Below, one piece after another: positions 1 through 9,674 of a DNA stretch of 64,000 nucleotides. The DNA is from Bacillota bacterium. GTDB taxonomy: Bacteria > Bacillota > Clostridia > Acetivibrionales > DTU013. Each line of letters opens with the position of its first letter. The first letter of the stretch is position 1. The position numbers and the translations under genes are program-made. The notes beneath the pieces were generated by a model, which saw only the letters and a program-made list of their open reading frames with translations, was not told the DNA's origin and did no database searches. The stretch spans positions 124,001 through 188,000 of the forward strand of contig JAFABI010000063.1 of NCBI GenBank assembly GCA_023426125.1. Reading direction: 5' to 3'.

Positions 1-59
1 TAATAGGGAAAACTCTTTTTAAGGTTAAAAACCAATCCATCCTTTTTAGCTATGGTCAT
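1..59 (-). CDS. 5' end of a gene running off the left edge
   Basis: Nineteen codons are visible, beginning MTIAKKDGLVFNLKK and open to the edge. A GAGGAAAG ribosome site lies 5 nt before the ATG. The gene lies downstream of the membrane-bound AraC regulator on the same strand. Such regulators are often followed by carbohydrate ABC transporter genes, and the basic N-terminus would suit a permease, but this is only a guess from context. The product cannot be identified. Confidence 0.4.
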   Translation of the reverse strand, partial: MTIAKKDGLVFNLKKSFPY

Positions 60-180
60 CCGCACTTTCCTCACTTTCGCTGGTATGAGCTTCACCTGCC
101 TGATAGTTAAATCCTACCGCAAAGCGGATTATTTTCCTAGGTACTTTTTTAAAAAGCACGGGTACATTTTTTGACTTTCC

Positions 181-2466
181 TCAGGCATTCCTCAAATCAC
201 TGGGGATATGCCCCCTGCAGCGCTTGAAAGCGCGCCGGAAGGAATGGACGCTGCCGTATCCGACTTGAAGCGCAATTTCGGTGATGGAAAACCCTGTTTC
301 GGTTAACAGGCGATATGCACGTTCCATTCGAAGCTTTTCAAGATAGCTTGCAAATGTCGTTCCGGTCTCTTCCCTGAAAAAATGATACAGGTAGGTTTCG
401 GTAAGATTAAAATGCGCCGCCACACTGTAAAGTGTCAAATCCTCTTTTTTGTATGCCTCATCTATAAACTCAAGCACTTTGTCGCAAAGCAAATCGTCAC
501 TTCGATCCTTCTTCAAGTTTACTGCGTCGGCCAGCTCCATAAAGCATTTGCAAAGCTCATGATACGCATAATCAACATCATCCGCGCGGGAGATCTCCAT
601 ACACTTGTTTTCTGCGACCCCCATCCCGGGGATTTCAGCCAGCCTCGTCAAGGTGCCTGTCATCTGGTAAAGAAGCAGACGCTGCATAGGAACAGGCAGC
701 TTTCTTCTCCGGAAATTCTCCGCATGAATGTTTTCCAGAAATCTTTCAAGCCCTTCGTTGTCGCCGGACCTGACCAGCTCTATCAGATGCCGCTCCATAT
801 CGATGGTATATTTGCAGTTATCGCCCTGCTCCCGGATCTGATGATACCACACAGGCGTATTCTCATGGGCTCCCATAATATAATCCGCTGCCTGTTTTGC
901 TTCAATAAAGGAATATCCGATATCCAGCAGGCTCGTATATATGCTTCCGGCTGCAAAAGAAACATATATCTGGCTCCGGTTGTGGAGAGCCTCGGATAGT
1001 GCTTTTGCCATGCTCTCAACCTCGGACCTTATTCTCTCCATGTCGCTTGAATCAGACGACAGCAGAAAAGCGATGTCCGTCTCGTTCAAATCGCAGGAAA
1101 CCGCCCTGCCGCATGATTTTTCCTCAATGCCGCGATTTATAATCAGCCTTGATAAATCCAGCTCCTTCAAAATATTCTTATTGATAAAATTCCTGTAACC
1201 CGATATTCTCATGATGACGACAACATAAGCAGCGCCATGGATCCGTATATCCAGATGGGACAGGTTGGAATCAATCTCTTCCAGGTCCCTGTAATTGCCA
1301 TGCAGCAGACGTCTTAAAAAGGCGGCTCTCATAATCGGCATCTGCTCATTCAATTTTTCTCCCAGATCCTTATTGCTGTTGATCAAGCCATCGATACTTC
1401 CGCTTAAAAAATTAAATTCGTTTTTATACCCCTTGCTGTCTCCTAAAAATTCTTTAAGGGAATCGCAGATTTCCTTTATAGGCTTTGCATTTTTATAAGA
1501 AAAAATCCAGGAAAGCAGGGAGCCTACAACGAGTATGACCAGCGCTGCCAGTAAAACAGCCGTGCGGACGGAATTGACTTTTCTCATAACGAATTCGGCA
1601 GGAACTGCCGCAACATATTTCCAATTGTTCACGGAAGAAATTGTATAGGATACAACCATATCCTCCCCTGAAACCCTTGTATTCGTCACTCCGCCCTGTC
1701 CGGCAAAAGGAATGTCCAATATCCTGGCTTCTTTCCCTTCAAGATTTACCGAAGTAATGATCGAATTGTCGTTGTCAAGGATATAGCTATACCCGCTGCT
1801 GCCGGCATTGATTTTCTGCAAAAGTTGATTTACCGCATTGGTATCAATAAATGCCATTATACAGCCTTTGTTGCTTTTGGGGTATTCAAGGGGTATGGAT
1901 TGCAGCTTTGTGATTACCGGATATTCACGCCCGACGAATGTTACGGGGGTTGACGGCAGATAGCTTTTTATCTGCACCCGTCCCGCAGTCCTGGAAACCC
2001 ATTCCTCATAGCTCAAGTCCCCAAACCTGAAATAATTGCCGTACTGCAGCCTCATTTTTGTATTTGCCCGGGAAGCTGTCATAATAATGTCGCTGGCCTT
2101 GAAATAGATGTAAAAATCCTTGATGAAGCTGTTGGATAACCGATAGGACGCCATGCCGTTTACAGCATTTATTAACAGGTCGATATCCGCCGAGCCTTCC
2201 TTTAATCCGTCCAGATTGGCCAGAGATATTATTTTCGGATCCAGCGCCACCCTCTCAATGATGCTGTCCAGTTCCTGGATGTGCCTGTCCATGATATCCC
2301 TGCTCTGTTCCAGCATAAAAAGGTTCGATTTTTTTGTATCCTCTTCCAGGATTGCCCCAGTCCTGTCGTAAATCACCAAAAACAGCCCAATGGATATTGA
2401 CAGAATAAGAATATAGGATATAAGAAATCGATACAGGATTACATTTCGCCTTCCGACAGCAGACAT
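181..2466 (-). CDS. Membrane-bound AraC/YesN-type transcriptional regulator
   Basis: This 761-residue protein joins an extracellular sensor to a DNA-binding domain. A membrane segment lies near residues 11-32. An outside region of about 260 residues follows, probably dCache-like, and a second membrane segment lies near 300-320. The cytoplasmic part ends in two helix-turn-helix motifs, roughly residues 660-761, with the typical AraC signature (YLYHFFREETGTTF, then EIALQVGYGSVHSFRRAFKR). Proteins of this build usually sense an extracellular ligand, often a sugar or oligosaccharide, and switch on a neighbouring transporter or enzyme operon. The partial gene at the left edge is the nearest downstream candidate. 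It is separated by about 590 bases from the ABC operon on its other side. Family assignment is firm; ligand and target are unknown. Confidence 0.9.
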   Translation of the reverse strand: MSAVGRRNVILYRFLISYILILSISIGLFLVIYDRTGAILEEDTKKSNLFMLEQSRDIMDRHIQELDSIIERVALDPKIISLANLDGLKEGSADIDLLINAVNGMASYRLSNSFIKDFYIYFKASDIIMTASRANTKMRLQYGNYFRFGDLSYEEWVSRTAGRVQIKSYLPSTPVTFVGREYPVITKLQSIPLEYPKSNKGCIMAFIDTNAVNQLLQKINAGSSGYSYILDNDNSIITSVNLEGKEARILDIPFAGQGGVTNTRVSGEDMVVSYTISSVNNWKYVAAVPAEFVMRKVNSVRTAVLLAALVILVVGSLLSWIFSYKNAKPIKEICDSLKEFLGDSKGYKNEFNFLSGSIDGLINSNKDLGEKLNEQMPIMRAAFLRRLLHGNYRDLEEIDSNLSHLDIRIHGAAYVVVIMRISGYRNFINKNILKELDLSRLIINRGIEEKSCGRAVSCDLNETDIAFLLSSDSSDMERIRSEVESMAKALSEALHNRSQIYVSFAAGSIYTSLLDIGYSFIEAKQAADYIMGAHENTPVWYHQIREQGDNCKYTIDMERHLIELVRSGDNEGLERFLENIHAENFRRRKLPVPMQRLLLYQMTGTLTRLAEIPGMGVAENKCMEISRADDVDYAYHELCKCFMELADAVNLKKDRSDDLLCDKVLEFIDEAYKKEDLTLYSVAAHFNLTETYLYHFFREETGTTFASYLEKLRMERAYRLLTETGFSITEIALQVGYGSVHSFRRAFKRCRGHIPSDLRNA

Positions 2467-3053
2467 TATCCCACACCCCCATGCAAACAGCTCTGCAAGC
2501 TGATCTCTTACTGTTAATTATACCGGAAGCACTAATTAAAAATGTGCTTAAAAAGTATCCCGGCGGCTGTTTATACCTCTCCTCTTCCTGTCGATTTTTA
2601 ATTTTATCCGGCTCTTGCGCAATGCCAGCCGTTCAAACCTTCATTCTTTATCCAGTTATAAAAATAAGTATTCGCGATAACGCTTTTGTTTTTTTAAGAT
2701 GTCCGGCAACAGGTTTAATTAAGCAACACGGGAAATAGCAGATTTATTTCCGCAAATGCGCTTATTTATATATTATACCATTTATTCCAGAAAGACAATA
2801 TTGATGCTTCATGGTCCGCCCGCTCCGGTTAAAAATTTATCCTTAAGAAATAGTATGACGTATAAAAATAATATATTAGTTATCCAGAAAATATACAATG
2901 ATGAGGATTATGATGACAGGCTTGCTGAAAACAGAAAAAATCCCGGAATCCTTGTGCTTGTTATTGGCTTTTATCACAAACTACGAAAAAAGCTCCCAGG
3001 ACCTCAATCCTGAAAGCCTTGATTTCACTGGTGACCTCATCCATTTATAAACC
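2467..3053. other. Intergenic region, no supported gene
   Basis: This stretch lies between the 3' end of the ABC-2 operon and the start of the AraC regulator gene. Short open frames occur on both strands, but none has a good ribosome site together with a recognisable product. It presumably holds the regulator's promoter. No repeat or strong terminator was seen. Confidence 0.5.
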
Positions 3054-4205
3054 CTACACAAACTTCTGTACGCCGTTGGTCCTGGAAAACCTGTAAATGG
3101 CGCCCAACAGCAGGGCTGCGGCAAATGCCAGCAGGATCACCAGATGCATGCCGATGGTGTCAAATCCTCCGCCGACCTGCATCTTTTTTATTGCGTCCAG
3201 CGTCCACCACTGGGGCATGAAAAATGCTATTTTCTGCATGATCTCCGGCATCAATTCCACCGACCAGAAGCAGCCGCCAAGCATGCATGTGGGAGTCATT
3301 ACCAGGGTAGAAACAGTGGACGCCATGTAGGAAGAGCTGGAAAGAGCAGTGATAAGCATGTTTAAACCCGTTGCGACCATCCCGAAGAGGAAGAGGATCA
3401 CAAACATGCTCCCATCGGGTACGAAAGTTTCCAGCCGGAAGATATACTTCATCACCAGCTGAATCACCAGGATCTGTATGCTGATAATGATGAGGCTTGT
3501 AAGGGTGTTGGCCGCAATATATTCCCTGAAGCTTACAGGCGCCGAGCAGATCCTGTAGTAGGTCCGCGTCCTTTTTTCATTCAGGATGAACTGGGAGGTG
3601 AAGCTTGAGCCCAGCATTACAAACATGATCAGGAAGCCCATACTGGTTACCGTTACATTCTGACTGGTTTTTACGTCGTCCAGTTCCTCGACCTTAATTT
3701 TCAGAGAGCCTTTCCTGTAGTTGTCATAAAGTTTGTCAAAAGCGCTTTTATCACCGTCGGATGCCGCATACAACGATGCCAGGTTCTGTGAATTAAGATT
3801 GATAAAGCTGACAATCCACGCAGTGCTTTCCTGGCCCTTCAGGGATATAACCTCTATTTCGGGAATGGAACCCGCGTAGACTCCCTGCTCAAAACCTTCC
3901 GGGATCACAATTGCCGCGTCATACTTCCTGTCCAGCAAGCCGTTGCGTATATCACTTTCCTTTACATCATAAATCTTAAAGCTGTCCCTCTCCTTCAGAT
4001 CATTTGTGAAATCCACAGAAAGCCGTCCGGCATCCTTATCGGCGACTGCAATGTTGACCCTGGCCGAACCGGCGCCGCTGTATATCACAACGGCCAGTAT
4101 CACACCCAGGATGGGAAGCAGCAAATAGATGATCAGGTTGCCCTTTCTCCGGAAAGTTACCTTTAATGTGTTCAGAATAAGGATCCCTACATTTTTCATG
4201 TTCAT
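3054..4205 (-). CDS. ABC-2 type transporter permease
   Basis: This 383-residue membrane protein has the ABC-2 exporter layout: one N-terminal membrane helix (about 20-43), a large extracytoplasmic domain of about 150 residues, then five or six helices in the C-terminal half. It is the last gene of a three-gene operon and its start overlaps the end of the preceding permease gene by 4 nt, so the two are probably translationally coupled and form a heterodimer. The conserved polar stretch of the family (NEKRTRTYYRICSAPVS) lies near residues 208-224. The likely role is ATP-driven export of a lipid, peptide or drug. The substrate cannot be told from sequence. Confidence 0.85.
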   Translation of the reverse strand: MNMKNVGILILNTLKVTFRRKGNLIIYLLLPILGVILAVVIYSGAGSARVNIAVADKDAGRLSVDFTNDLKERDSFKIYDVKESDIRNGLLDRKYDAAIVIPEGFEQGVYAGSIPEIEVISLKGQESTAWIVSFINLNSQNLASLYAASDGDKSAFDKLYDNYRKGSLKIKVEELDDVKTSQNVTVTSMGFLIMFVMLGSSFTSQFILNEKRTRTYYRICSAPVSFREYIAANTLTSLIIISIQILVIQLVMKYIFRLETFVPDGSMFVILFLFGMVATGLNMLITALSSSSYMASTVSTLVMTPTCMLGGCFWSVELMPEIMQKIAFFMPQWWTLDAIKKMQVGGGFDTIGMHLVILLAFAAALLLGAIYRFSRTNGVQKFV

Positions 4206-5323
4206 ACAACCTCCTTTCTGGAAATCATGGCCGCCGCCATAATGAATACCATCGCTACCGCCAAGTTGATCAGGATGGCAGGCAAAACCAGCGAATAATC
4301 ACTATCGTAAATCATCCTGAACAATGCGTTGTTGACCCATCGGACCGGTGAAAACACAGAAATCCTCACCATCGCTTCCCCCATTTGCTCCAACGGGGTA
4401 TATCCACCGCCAAACAAAACGATGACCGGTATGATGGTGTTCAATATTCCCGACGCTGCGCCTTCATTGGAGACAAGGTACGCAATGCCGGCGCCGATGC
4501 TGATGGTCATTACCGATTGGGCCAGAACCAGAACCAGAATGGTGAGGATGTCGGAACCCCAGTTGGCATTCATCACATATTTGCTGAACAGGATTACAAT
4601 GAGCGCCTGGACGATGGTTACCATGACCCCCCCGGTCACTTTTCCCGTAAGATATTCATACTTCCGCACAGGACCGCACAATATCCTGTTTCCGGTTTTC
4701 ATGTTCTGTTCCGATTTGATTCCATACATTCCTGTCAGTGAAGCATACATAAGTATCAGGGTAAGCATGGTTATGGAGTAATAATCGATGGAACGGGGCT
4801 GTTTTTTGGTATCCAGGGAAGCCATTTTTGCGTATTCCCTTCCCGTTTCCTCAAATGCCTTGCTTAGCGCCGCGGGATTCGTTTTTGCTATTTCCGCAAA
4901 TACATTATACCGTTGAATGAATATATTGATATAGCCCTCTACAAAGCCGGCTTCGAAATTATAGCGGGCATTTTTATAGAAGCTGACCTTCCCGGTGCCT
5001 TCTTCTACCAGGATATAGCATGAATAGGTCACATCCTGGACGCTTTTGATACCTTCGTCAACATCGGAAGTCTCCTCGAACAGGATCCCCAGCTCTTTCC
5101 CCTGCGCCTTGAACTCTTCAAAATACTGCGACAATCCGGTTTTGTCCTCCAGTGTATACAGGACCTTTGCGTCATTCAGCTTTACGGAGTTGTCAAAAAC
5201 CTGTGCAAAGGCCGCGCCCAGGATAATGATCAGGACAATGGGAAACAGGATCATCATGGAATTGGCTTTCCAGTTACGGATGTTCTGCCTGAATTCCTTC
5301 CACAGGATGTACAAAATGTTCAT
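4202..5323 (-). CDS. ABC-2 type transporter permease
   Basis: This 373-residue protein is the second permease of the operon and has the same architecture as its neighbour: an N-terminal helix (about 20-42), a long extracytoplasmic segment and a multi-helix C-terminal half. The family motif region reads SEQNMKTGNRILCGPVRKYEY (in two parts: SEQNMKTGNRIL, then CGPVRKYEY). It follows the ATPase gene by 12 nt and overlaps the next permease by 4 nt, so the three genes form one transcription unit. Two different permeases with a single ATPase point to a heteromeric exporter of the YhgE/NatB/drug-exporter class. Substrate unknown. Confidence 0.85.
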   Translation of the reverse strand: MNILYILWKEFRQNIRNWKANSMMILFPIVLIIILGAAFAQVFDNSVKLNDAKVLYTLEDKTGLSQYFEEFKAQGKELGILFEETSDVDEGIKSVQDVTYSCYILVEEGTGKVSFYKNARYNFEAGFVEGYINIFIQRYNVFAEIAKTNPAALSKAFEETGREYAKMASLDTKKQPRSIDYYSITMLTLILMYASLTGMYGIKSEQNMKTGNRILCGPVRKYEYLTGKVTGGVMVTIVQALIVILFSKYVMNANWGSDILTILVLVLAQSVMTISIGAGIAYLVSNEGAASGILNTIIPVIVLFGGGYTPLEQMGEAMVRISVFSPVRWVNNALFRMIYDSDYSLVLPAILINLAVAMVFIMAAAMISRKEVV

Positions 5324-5335
5324 AAACCTCGCCCC

Positions 5336-6274
5336 CTAATCCCTGAGTCTTCTTCCCGTGAGGGAGAGGAATACCGTTTCCAGATCCGGCGTCTTGCTTT
5401 CGACACTTTTTATGGCGATCCCATTGGATGTAAAATACAGGATAATTTTGTCAAGGTTGTTGACTTCCCTTGCACTGCCTATCTTAACCGTGCTTTCTTC
5501 AATTTCAATGTTCAATACGCCGGAGATTTCCTTCAGCCTGTCTTCATTGACCCTGGATACGTGATCTGCAACCGTTATCCAGACCACATTGGTATCCGTG
5601 ATCAAGGCCTTAAGCTCATCTCCCGTGCCCTGGGCTATGACCTTGCCGTGATCCATAATGGCTATCCTGGTACAGATTTCCTCCACTTCCTCCATGTAAT
5701 GGCTGGTATAGATGATAGTGCAACCCATTTCATTCAGCTTTTTAACCGACTGCAGGATATGGTTCCTGGACTGGGGATCGATCCCCACCGTCGGCTCATC
5801 CATGATAATGAGCTTCGGCTTGTGAGCTATGGCGCAGGCAATGTTCAGCCTTCTTTTCATACCTCCGGAGAATTGTTTGGGATAAGTTCTGGCTTTATCA
5901 CTTAAACCCGTAAATTCCAGCGCTTCTTCCGCTGCCGCATTGAGCTGGCCGCCCTTTAAACCGTACAGACTGGCAAAGAATTTTACGTTTTCCATACTGG
6001 TAAGGTCTTCATAAATTGCAATATCCTGCGGCACGATTCCGGTATTTTTTTTGGTTTCCATGGAATTTTTCCTTATGTCCATATCCATCAGGTGGATTTT
6101 GCCTTTATCCATGGACAAAAGGCCCGTCACCATGTTTATGGCTGTGCTTTTTCCTGCTCCGTTAGGCCCCAGCAGTCCGAAAATCTCTCCTTCATCTAAG
6201 GAAAGCGTTACATTATCTACCGCAATGACGTCTCCGAATTTTTTCGTGACCTCTTCGATTCTTAAAATGCTCAT
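5336..6274 (-). CDS. ABC transporter ATP-binding protein (ABC-2 exporter)
   Basis: This 312-residue ATPase powers the two permeases encoded downstream. The Walker A motif GLLGPNGAGKST is at residues 33-44, the signature FSGGM at 135-139, and the Walker B LIIMDE at 155-160, followed by the D-loop and the switch His in YTSH. The C-terminal extension of about 90 residues is typical of DrrA/CcmA-type exporter ATPases. It is the first gene of the operon; the promoter should lie in the 178-base gap shared with the divergent GDSL hydrolase gene. Exporter class is certain, substrate is not. Confidence 0.92.
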   Translation of the reverse strand: MSILRIEEVTKKFGDVIAVDNVTLSLDEGEIFGLLGPNGAGKSTAINMVTGLLSMDKGKIHLMDMDIRKNSMETKKNTGIVPQDIAIYEDLTSMENVKFFASLYGLKGGQLNAAAEEALEFTGLSDKARTYPKQFSGGMKRRLNIACAIAHKPKLIIMDEPTVGIDPQSRNHILQSVKKLNEMGCTIIYTSHYMEEVEEICTRIAIMDHGKVIAQGTGDELKALITDTNVVWITVADHVSRVNEDRLKEISGVLNIEIEESTVKIGSAREVNNLDKIILYFTSNGIAIKSVESKTPDLETVFLSLTGRRLRD

Positions 6275-6452
6275 TCAAATCACTTCCTTTTCCCTTTCTG
6301 ATATCCAGTATAATAAAAAAAGGAGGCCTTCTGTAAGTACAAAAGGTCACCATTCTTATATGACGAAAGTAATATTATTTGTTTGACAGCACCAGGAGAA
6401 AAAGTTATCCTAATCTTTAGGAAAACTTTACCGCGACAGGAGATGATTCATT

Positions 6453-7085
6453 ATGTCAACTTTAGTAAAAGACCATGATGTAGTGCTGTTTCAAGGAGAC
6501 AGTATTACTGACTGTGGACGGAACAGGGATATCGCAGGCGATTTGGGACATGGGTATCCTATGATGGCTGCCTCATGGTTTTCAGCCCTGTATCCCGAAA
6601 GGCGGGTAACATTTATAAACCGCGGTGTTAGCGGTGACAGGGTGCGGAACTTGAAATCCCGCTGGCAGGAGGACTGTATTGCATTAAAACCTGATTGGGT
6701 GTCAATACTCATTGGAATTAACGACACATGGAGGCGATACGATAGCAACGATGCTACATCGGCGGAAGACTACGCCAAAGATTACCGCTTTATTCTGTCT
6801 TCCATCAAGGAAAGTCTCCCGGATACCAAGATCATTATTTGCGAGCCTTTTGTACTGCCATCCCCGGCAGACAGAAAACAATGGAGAGCGGATCTGGATC
6901 CGAAGATTCAGGAAGCCAGAGAAATCGCCAGGGAATATAATACAATCTATATCCCTTTGGATGGAATCTTTGCGAAGGCTTCCACTTCTGCCGAGCCTGA
7001 ATACTGGGCTGCCGACGGCGTACACCCGACATTACCCGGGCATGCACTGATAGCACAGAACTGGTTGCGGGCTATCGATGCATAA
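6453..7085 (+). CDS. SGNH/GDSL-family hydrolase
   Basis: This 210-residue protein is a lipase/esterase-like SGNH hydrolase. The four blocks are visible: block I GDSIT with the catalytic Ser (about residue 16), block II Gly in NRGVSGDRV, block III Asn in GINDTW, and block V DGVHP with the catalytic Asp and His near residues 191-194. No signal peptide is present, so it should act in the cytoplasm. The family removes acyl or acetyl groups from sugars, lipids or thioesters; many Firmicute members of this size are acetyl-xylan or rhamnogalacturonan acetylesterase-like. The start is supported by AGGAG 8 nt upstream. It stands alone, divergent from the ABC exporter operon. Confidence 0.88.
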   Translation: MSTLVKDHDVVLFQGDSITDCGRNRDIAGDLGHGYPMMAASWFSALYPERRVTFINRGVSGDRVRNLKSRWQEDCIALKPDWVSILIGINDTWRRYDSNDATSAEDYAKDYRFILSSIKESLPDTKIIICEPFVLPSPADRKQWRADLDPKIQEAREIAREYNTIYIPLDGIFAKASTSAEPEYWAADGVHPTLPGHALIAQNWLRAIDA

Positions 7086-7380
7086 AGTGCCTGTCCAAGT
7101 GTTTGTTCGCCAAGGCGGGCCCCCGGTTATCCGTTGTCTATGGCGCAGGACCAGCTCTTCCCGCTTTCCCTGGACTGCTGTATAACCTCCCCGTGAATGT
7201 ACCTATGCAATTTTCCTGGCTGCCGGAATCGCCTGCGCCCGCGGGAAATCCGGCAGTCTTCCATTTCCATGACCTGTATATACTTCGTTGCCATCTATTC
7301 AATAATTGTTTCTAAGAATTGGGGACGCTTGCGTGCATTCAACTGGATCATTTCGGGATGAGCTTCCCTAACTGAAAAAC
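7086..7380. other. Intergenic region, convergent genes
   Basis: This gap lies between the 3' ends of the GDSL hydrolase gene and the URO-D family gene. It is GC-rich at its left end. No ORF with a convincing start, and no clear intrinsic terminator, was found. Confidence 0.4.
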
Positions 7381-8442
7381 TCAGGCTTTCCCATACAGTG
7401 CTGCGGTTTTAACCATTGCAGAAATGTTCTCTCCGGGTGTGTCAAAAGCAAGGGGGCATCCGTTGGCCATAACGAATCTTCCATATTTTGCAGCTTCCAG
7501 CTGCCTGACGGTTTCGCGGGTCACATCCTCAACGCTGCCATAAAGTAAAGTGTAAACGCTGTCCAGGTTCCCAAACAGAGTAATATTCTGGTCAAGCCTC
7601 TTCCTGATCTCAACCCCGTCCAGGGAATACCCCTTTTTGGGTTCTTCCACCAGCAGAGCCTTTACTCCCAGTTCATTGACGGAATCCATCAAAGGCAGGA
7701 TGTCTCCAAGGAAATAAGCGATGGGCGCCACTCCCATTTCCGCAACCTTTTTGTAAAAATACTGCTGCGCCGGGAAAATCAGATCGCGGTATGTGGAAGG
7801 CGAAATAAGGTCGGGCGTGCAATAGGTCTCCGATCCGATATACCCATGACACCCGTACTCCTTGAGAACTTTGATTTTTTCCAGCATCATTTCATATTCT
7901 CCGAAGATGAGGCGCTCCATCAGCTCCGGTTCTTCCTTCAAAGCGATGAGGCCTTCCTCAAAGCCTATGAGTCCATGGGGATCAAGGATTTCGCAAATGG
8001 GGTTTCCTTCATTGAGGGCAATGAAAACCTCTTCGCCGTATTTATCCGCCAGGCTTTTGACATGGTCGTACTGTGTAGTCTTTTTTATTTCGTCGGCCTT
8101 TCTGTATTTCAGGCTGACATATTCGTCAAGCACAAGCGCCGATTCCAGCTTGCATGCATGCTTAGAAATTTCCGAAAGCTTGTCCTGCCTGTATTTTTTA
8201 TCGGGAGAATCATCAAAGCCCATGCCCAGATGGAACCAGTCCGGCTTGAAGGTCTCATAAAAAAGGGCATCCACTTCGGCAAGGCCGTCGCCATACATCG
8301 TCCAGCATTTGTCCTCATCTGTATAGCCTGACGCGATACCGGCCAGCTGGAATTTATAAAGACCCCACCAGTGGGGAGCCACCGGTGTGCGGTCGATTGC
8401 TTTTCCGTGAAATATATTCAGCATTCTTTCCTTTGCGTTCAT
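7381..8442 (-). CDS. Uroporphyrinogen decarboxylase (URO-D) family methyltransferase-like protein
   Basis: This 353-residue protein belongs to the URO-D superfamily branch that includes MtaA and CmuA, which move methyl groups from corrinoid proteins to coenzyme M or tetrahydrofolate, rather than to true HemE. The N-terminus MNAKERMLNIFHGKAIDRTP is typical of this branch. The start was moved 11 codons inward from the longest open frame because an AGGAG-type ribosome site lies just before this ATG. The neighbours are two MttB-family genes on the same strand, one broken, which supports a role in methyl transfer from a methylated amine or betaine. No corrinoid protein gene is visible here, so the complete system must include genes elsewhere. 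The exact substrate is unknown. Confidence 0.75.
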   Translation of the reverse strand: MNAKERMLNIFHGKAIDRTPVAPHWWGLYKFQLAGIASGYTDEDKCWTMYGDGLAEVDALFYETFKPDWFHLGMGFDDSPDKKYRQDKLSEISKHACKLESALVLDEYVSLKYRKADEIKKTTQYDHVKSLADKYGEEVFIALNEGNPICEILDPHGLIGFEEGLIALKEEPELMERLIFGEYEMMLEKIKVLKEYGCHGYIGSETYCTPDLISPSTYRDLIFPAQQYFYKKVAEMGVAPIAYFLGDILPLMDSVNELGVKALLVEEPKKGYSLDGVEIRKRLDQNITLFGNLDSVYTLLYGSVEDVTRETVRQLEAAKYGRFVMANGCPLAFDTPGENISAMVKTAALYGKA

Positions 8443-8499
8443 GGTCGCACTCCTTCTCCTGGTATTCATTTGCATACAAAGTTATCCTGCCATGGCGCA

Positions 8500-8560
8500 T
8501 CCTCTGTAGGGGCGGCCATTGGCCGTCCGCCGGTGAAACGATCTGTTTCACGGCATATCC
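8500..8560. repeat. Small palindromic sequences between URO-D and mttB remnant
   Basis: Two short hairpins lie side by side: one built on GGGCGGCC-ATT-GGCCGTCC, the other GTGAAAC-GATCT-GTTTCAC. They sit just upstream of the URO-D gene. A weaker GGGCGGTCATTGGC-like stretch occurs near 15495, so the first hairpin may be an interspersed GC-rich palindrome. Confidence 0.35.
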
Positions 8561-8613
8561 TAATCATGGAAGGACAATTGACAAAAAAGGTATGTCTCCA
8601 TTTGATCGCCACG

Positions 8614-9178
8614 CTATGCATATAAAGCGTCCAGCTTCCTGGCAATATCTTCAATGGCCTTCAGCTTTGCTTCGTCCAGCGGCTGGGCTATGCCCTCCGC
8701 AATCAGGCTCCTTGCCTTTTCCCGGGCCAGATCCACTACGCTTGGATTGCCTTTGGCCCTCTAGGTTTCATAGGGGTCAACGCTGGAAACCGTATACTCA
8801 TAGTATTCGCCGCTCCGCAAATGCCCAATGGTGTGGTCTTCCATAATAAAGCTTCCCCCGGGGCCTACGGATTTTACCACGTCCACGGCCAGAGTATCGT
8901 CATTCACCTCAAAACCCTGCATCATCCTGCGGATGATCCCTACCATTTCGCTGTCCAGAACCAGCTGCTCAAGACTGAAGGTAAGGCCGGTGGCAAACAT
9001 GCCGCAATTGACGATCAGGTCGTTCCCGGAAGTCATACAGGCATACTGGCTGAGCATTTTCTCCCAGGCCATCTGCTCGTCATGGGCATTGGCCTCGGTA
9101 TTGGGAGAAGTAACGTGGGCCGGAATTCACCTTTTCGATTTCACTCCGGGATAAAACCTGTGTCATTTCCAGCTTCAT
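8614..9178 (-). pseudogene. Broken MttB-family methyltransferase gene
   Basis: This is a remnant of a trimethylamine methyltransferase (MttB) family gene. The first codons (MKLEMTQVLSRSEIEKVNS) look like an intact N-terminus with a good GGGAGG ribosome site. The reading then jumps, with a frame change, into a segment matching the C-terminal third of the intact paralogue downstream (AHVTSPNTEANAHDEQMAWEK against SHTTAPNSDSNAHDEQNAWEK). About 290 codons are therefore deleted. Near the 3' end an in-frame TAG at 8761-8763 interrupts the frame; reading past it gives 48 more codons that align without gaps to the end of the paralogue. The TAG aligns with a Trp (TGG) there, so it is best read as a nonsense mutation, not a pyrrolysine codon. 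Confidence 0.85.
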
Positions 9179-9674
9179 AAAAGCCTCCCTAAAATAAAAT
9201 TTAAATTTGTAAAAAACCTCGCCGCTTTATAACACTTTCCCTGCCGGCGCTTGTATAAGGTTTTTCTCAAATTGTGGCGGTGATGTGTCCATAGGACGGC
9301 ACGGCAATATTTCCGGAAAGCGTTTAATGCCCATGGATTAATGTTTGTTCGCCGTGGTGCCGGATATTCTTACAATAATTATATAATCGATAGGTCACCG
9401 GGTTCTTAACATGGATTCACAGAAAACATGTACAATCTTCAGATGTTTTTGCGCTGGTGGATCAATCCCTCCAGGTTTCCCTTTCTGGCAATCCATCAAA
9501 TTGCTGAGATAGATGATGGGTTTGACAAAACTGGTGTTAATAGTATGCCAGTCTTTTCGGTATATTTCTACGATGGCTGCATCATGTTTTTTCGTTGTAG
9601 TACCATTATACGCATGATAGGGGTTGCCTGTAAAGACAACCCCCATTGGTGTAAAACATTCCCTCTGCCGGTAT
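9179..9674. other. Intergenic region with one repeat copy
   Basis: This 496-base gap separates the broken and intact MttB-family genes. It carries the left copy of a 76-base direct repeat (9375-9450). A minus-strand open frame of 99 codons crosses it, but the frame overlaps the end of mttB and has no recognisable content, so it was not called. Confidence 0.45.
9375..9450 (+). repeat. 76-bp direct repeat, left copy
   Basis: This stretch matches 11343-11418 in the same orientation with 9 mismatches over 76 bases by eye (about 88 percent identity). It contains ATTCACAGAAAACATG. The two copies bracket the intact MttB-family gene. The right copy ends where a serine recombinase gene fragment breaks off, so the repeat may be a footprint of a lost mobile element. 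Confidence 0.75.

Noticed and set aside
2756..3013. 85-codon plus-strand open frame between the AraC and ABC genes
   Set aside because: No ribosome site and no domain; composition is like the AT-rich gap around it.
8761..8763. TAG codon in an MttB-family gene as a pyrrolysine codon
   Set aside because: It aligns with a Trp of the intact paralogue close to the C-terminus, and the gene also has a large internal deletion, so it is a nonsense mutation in a dead gene.
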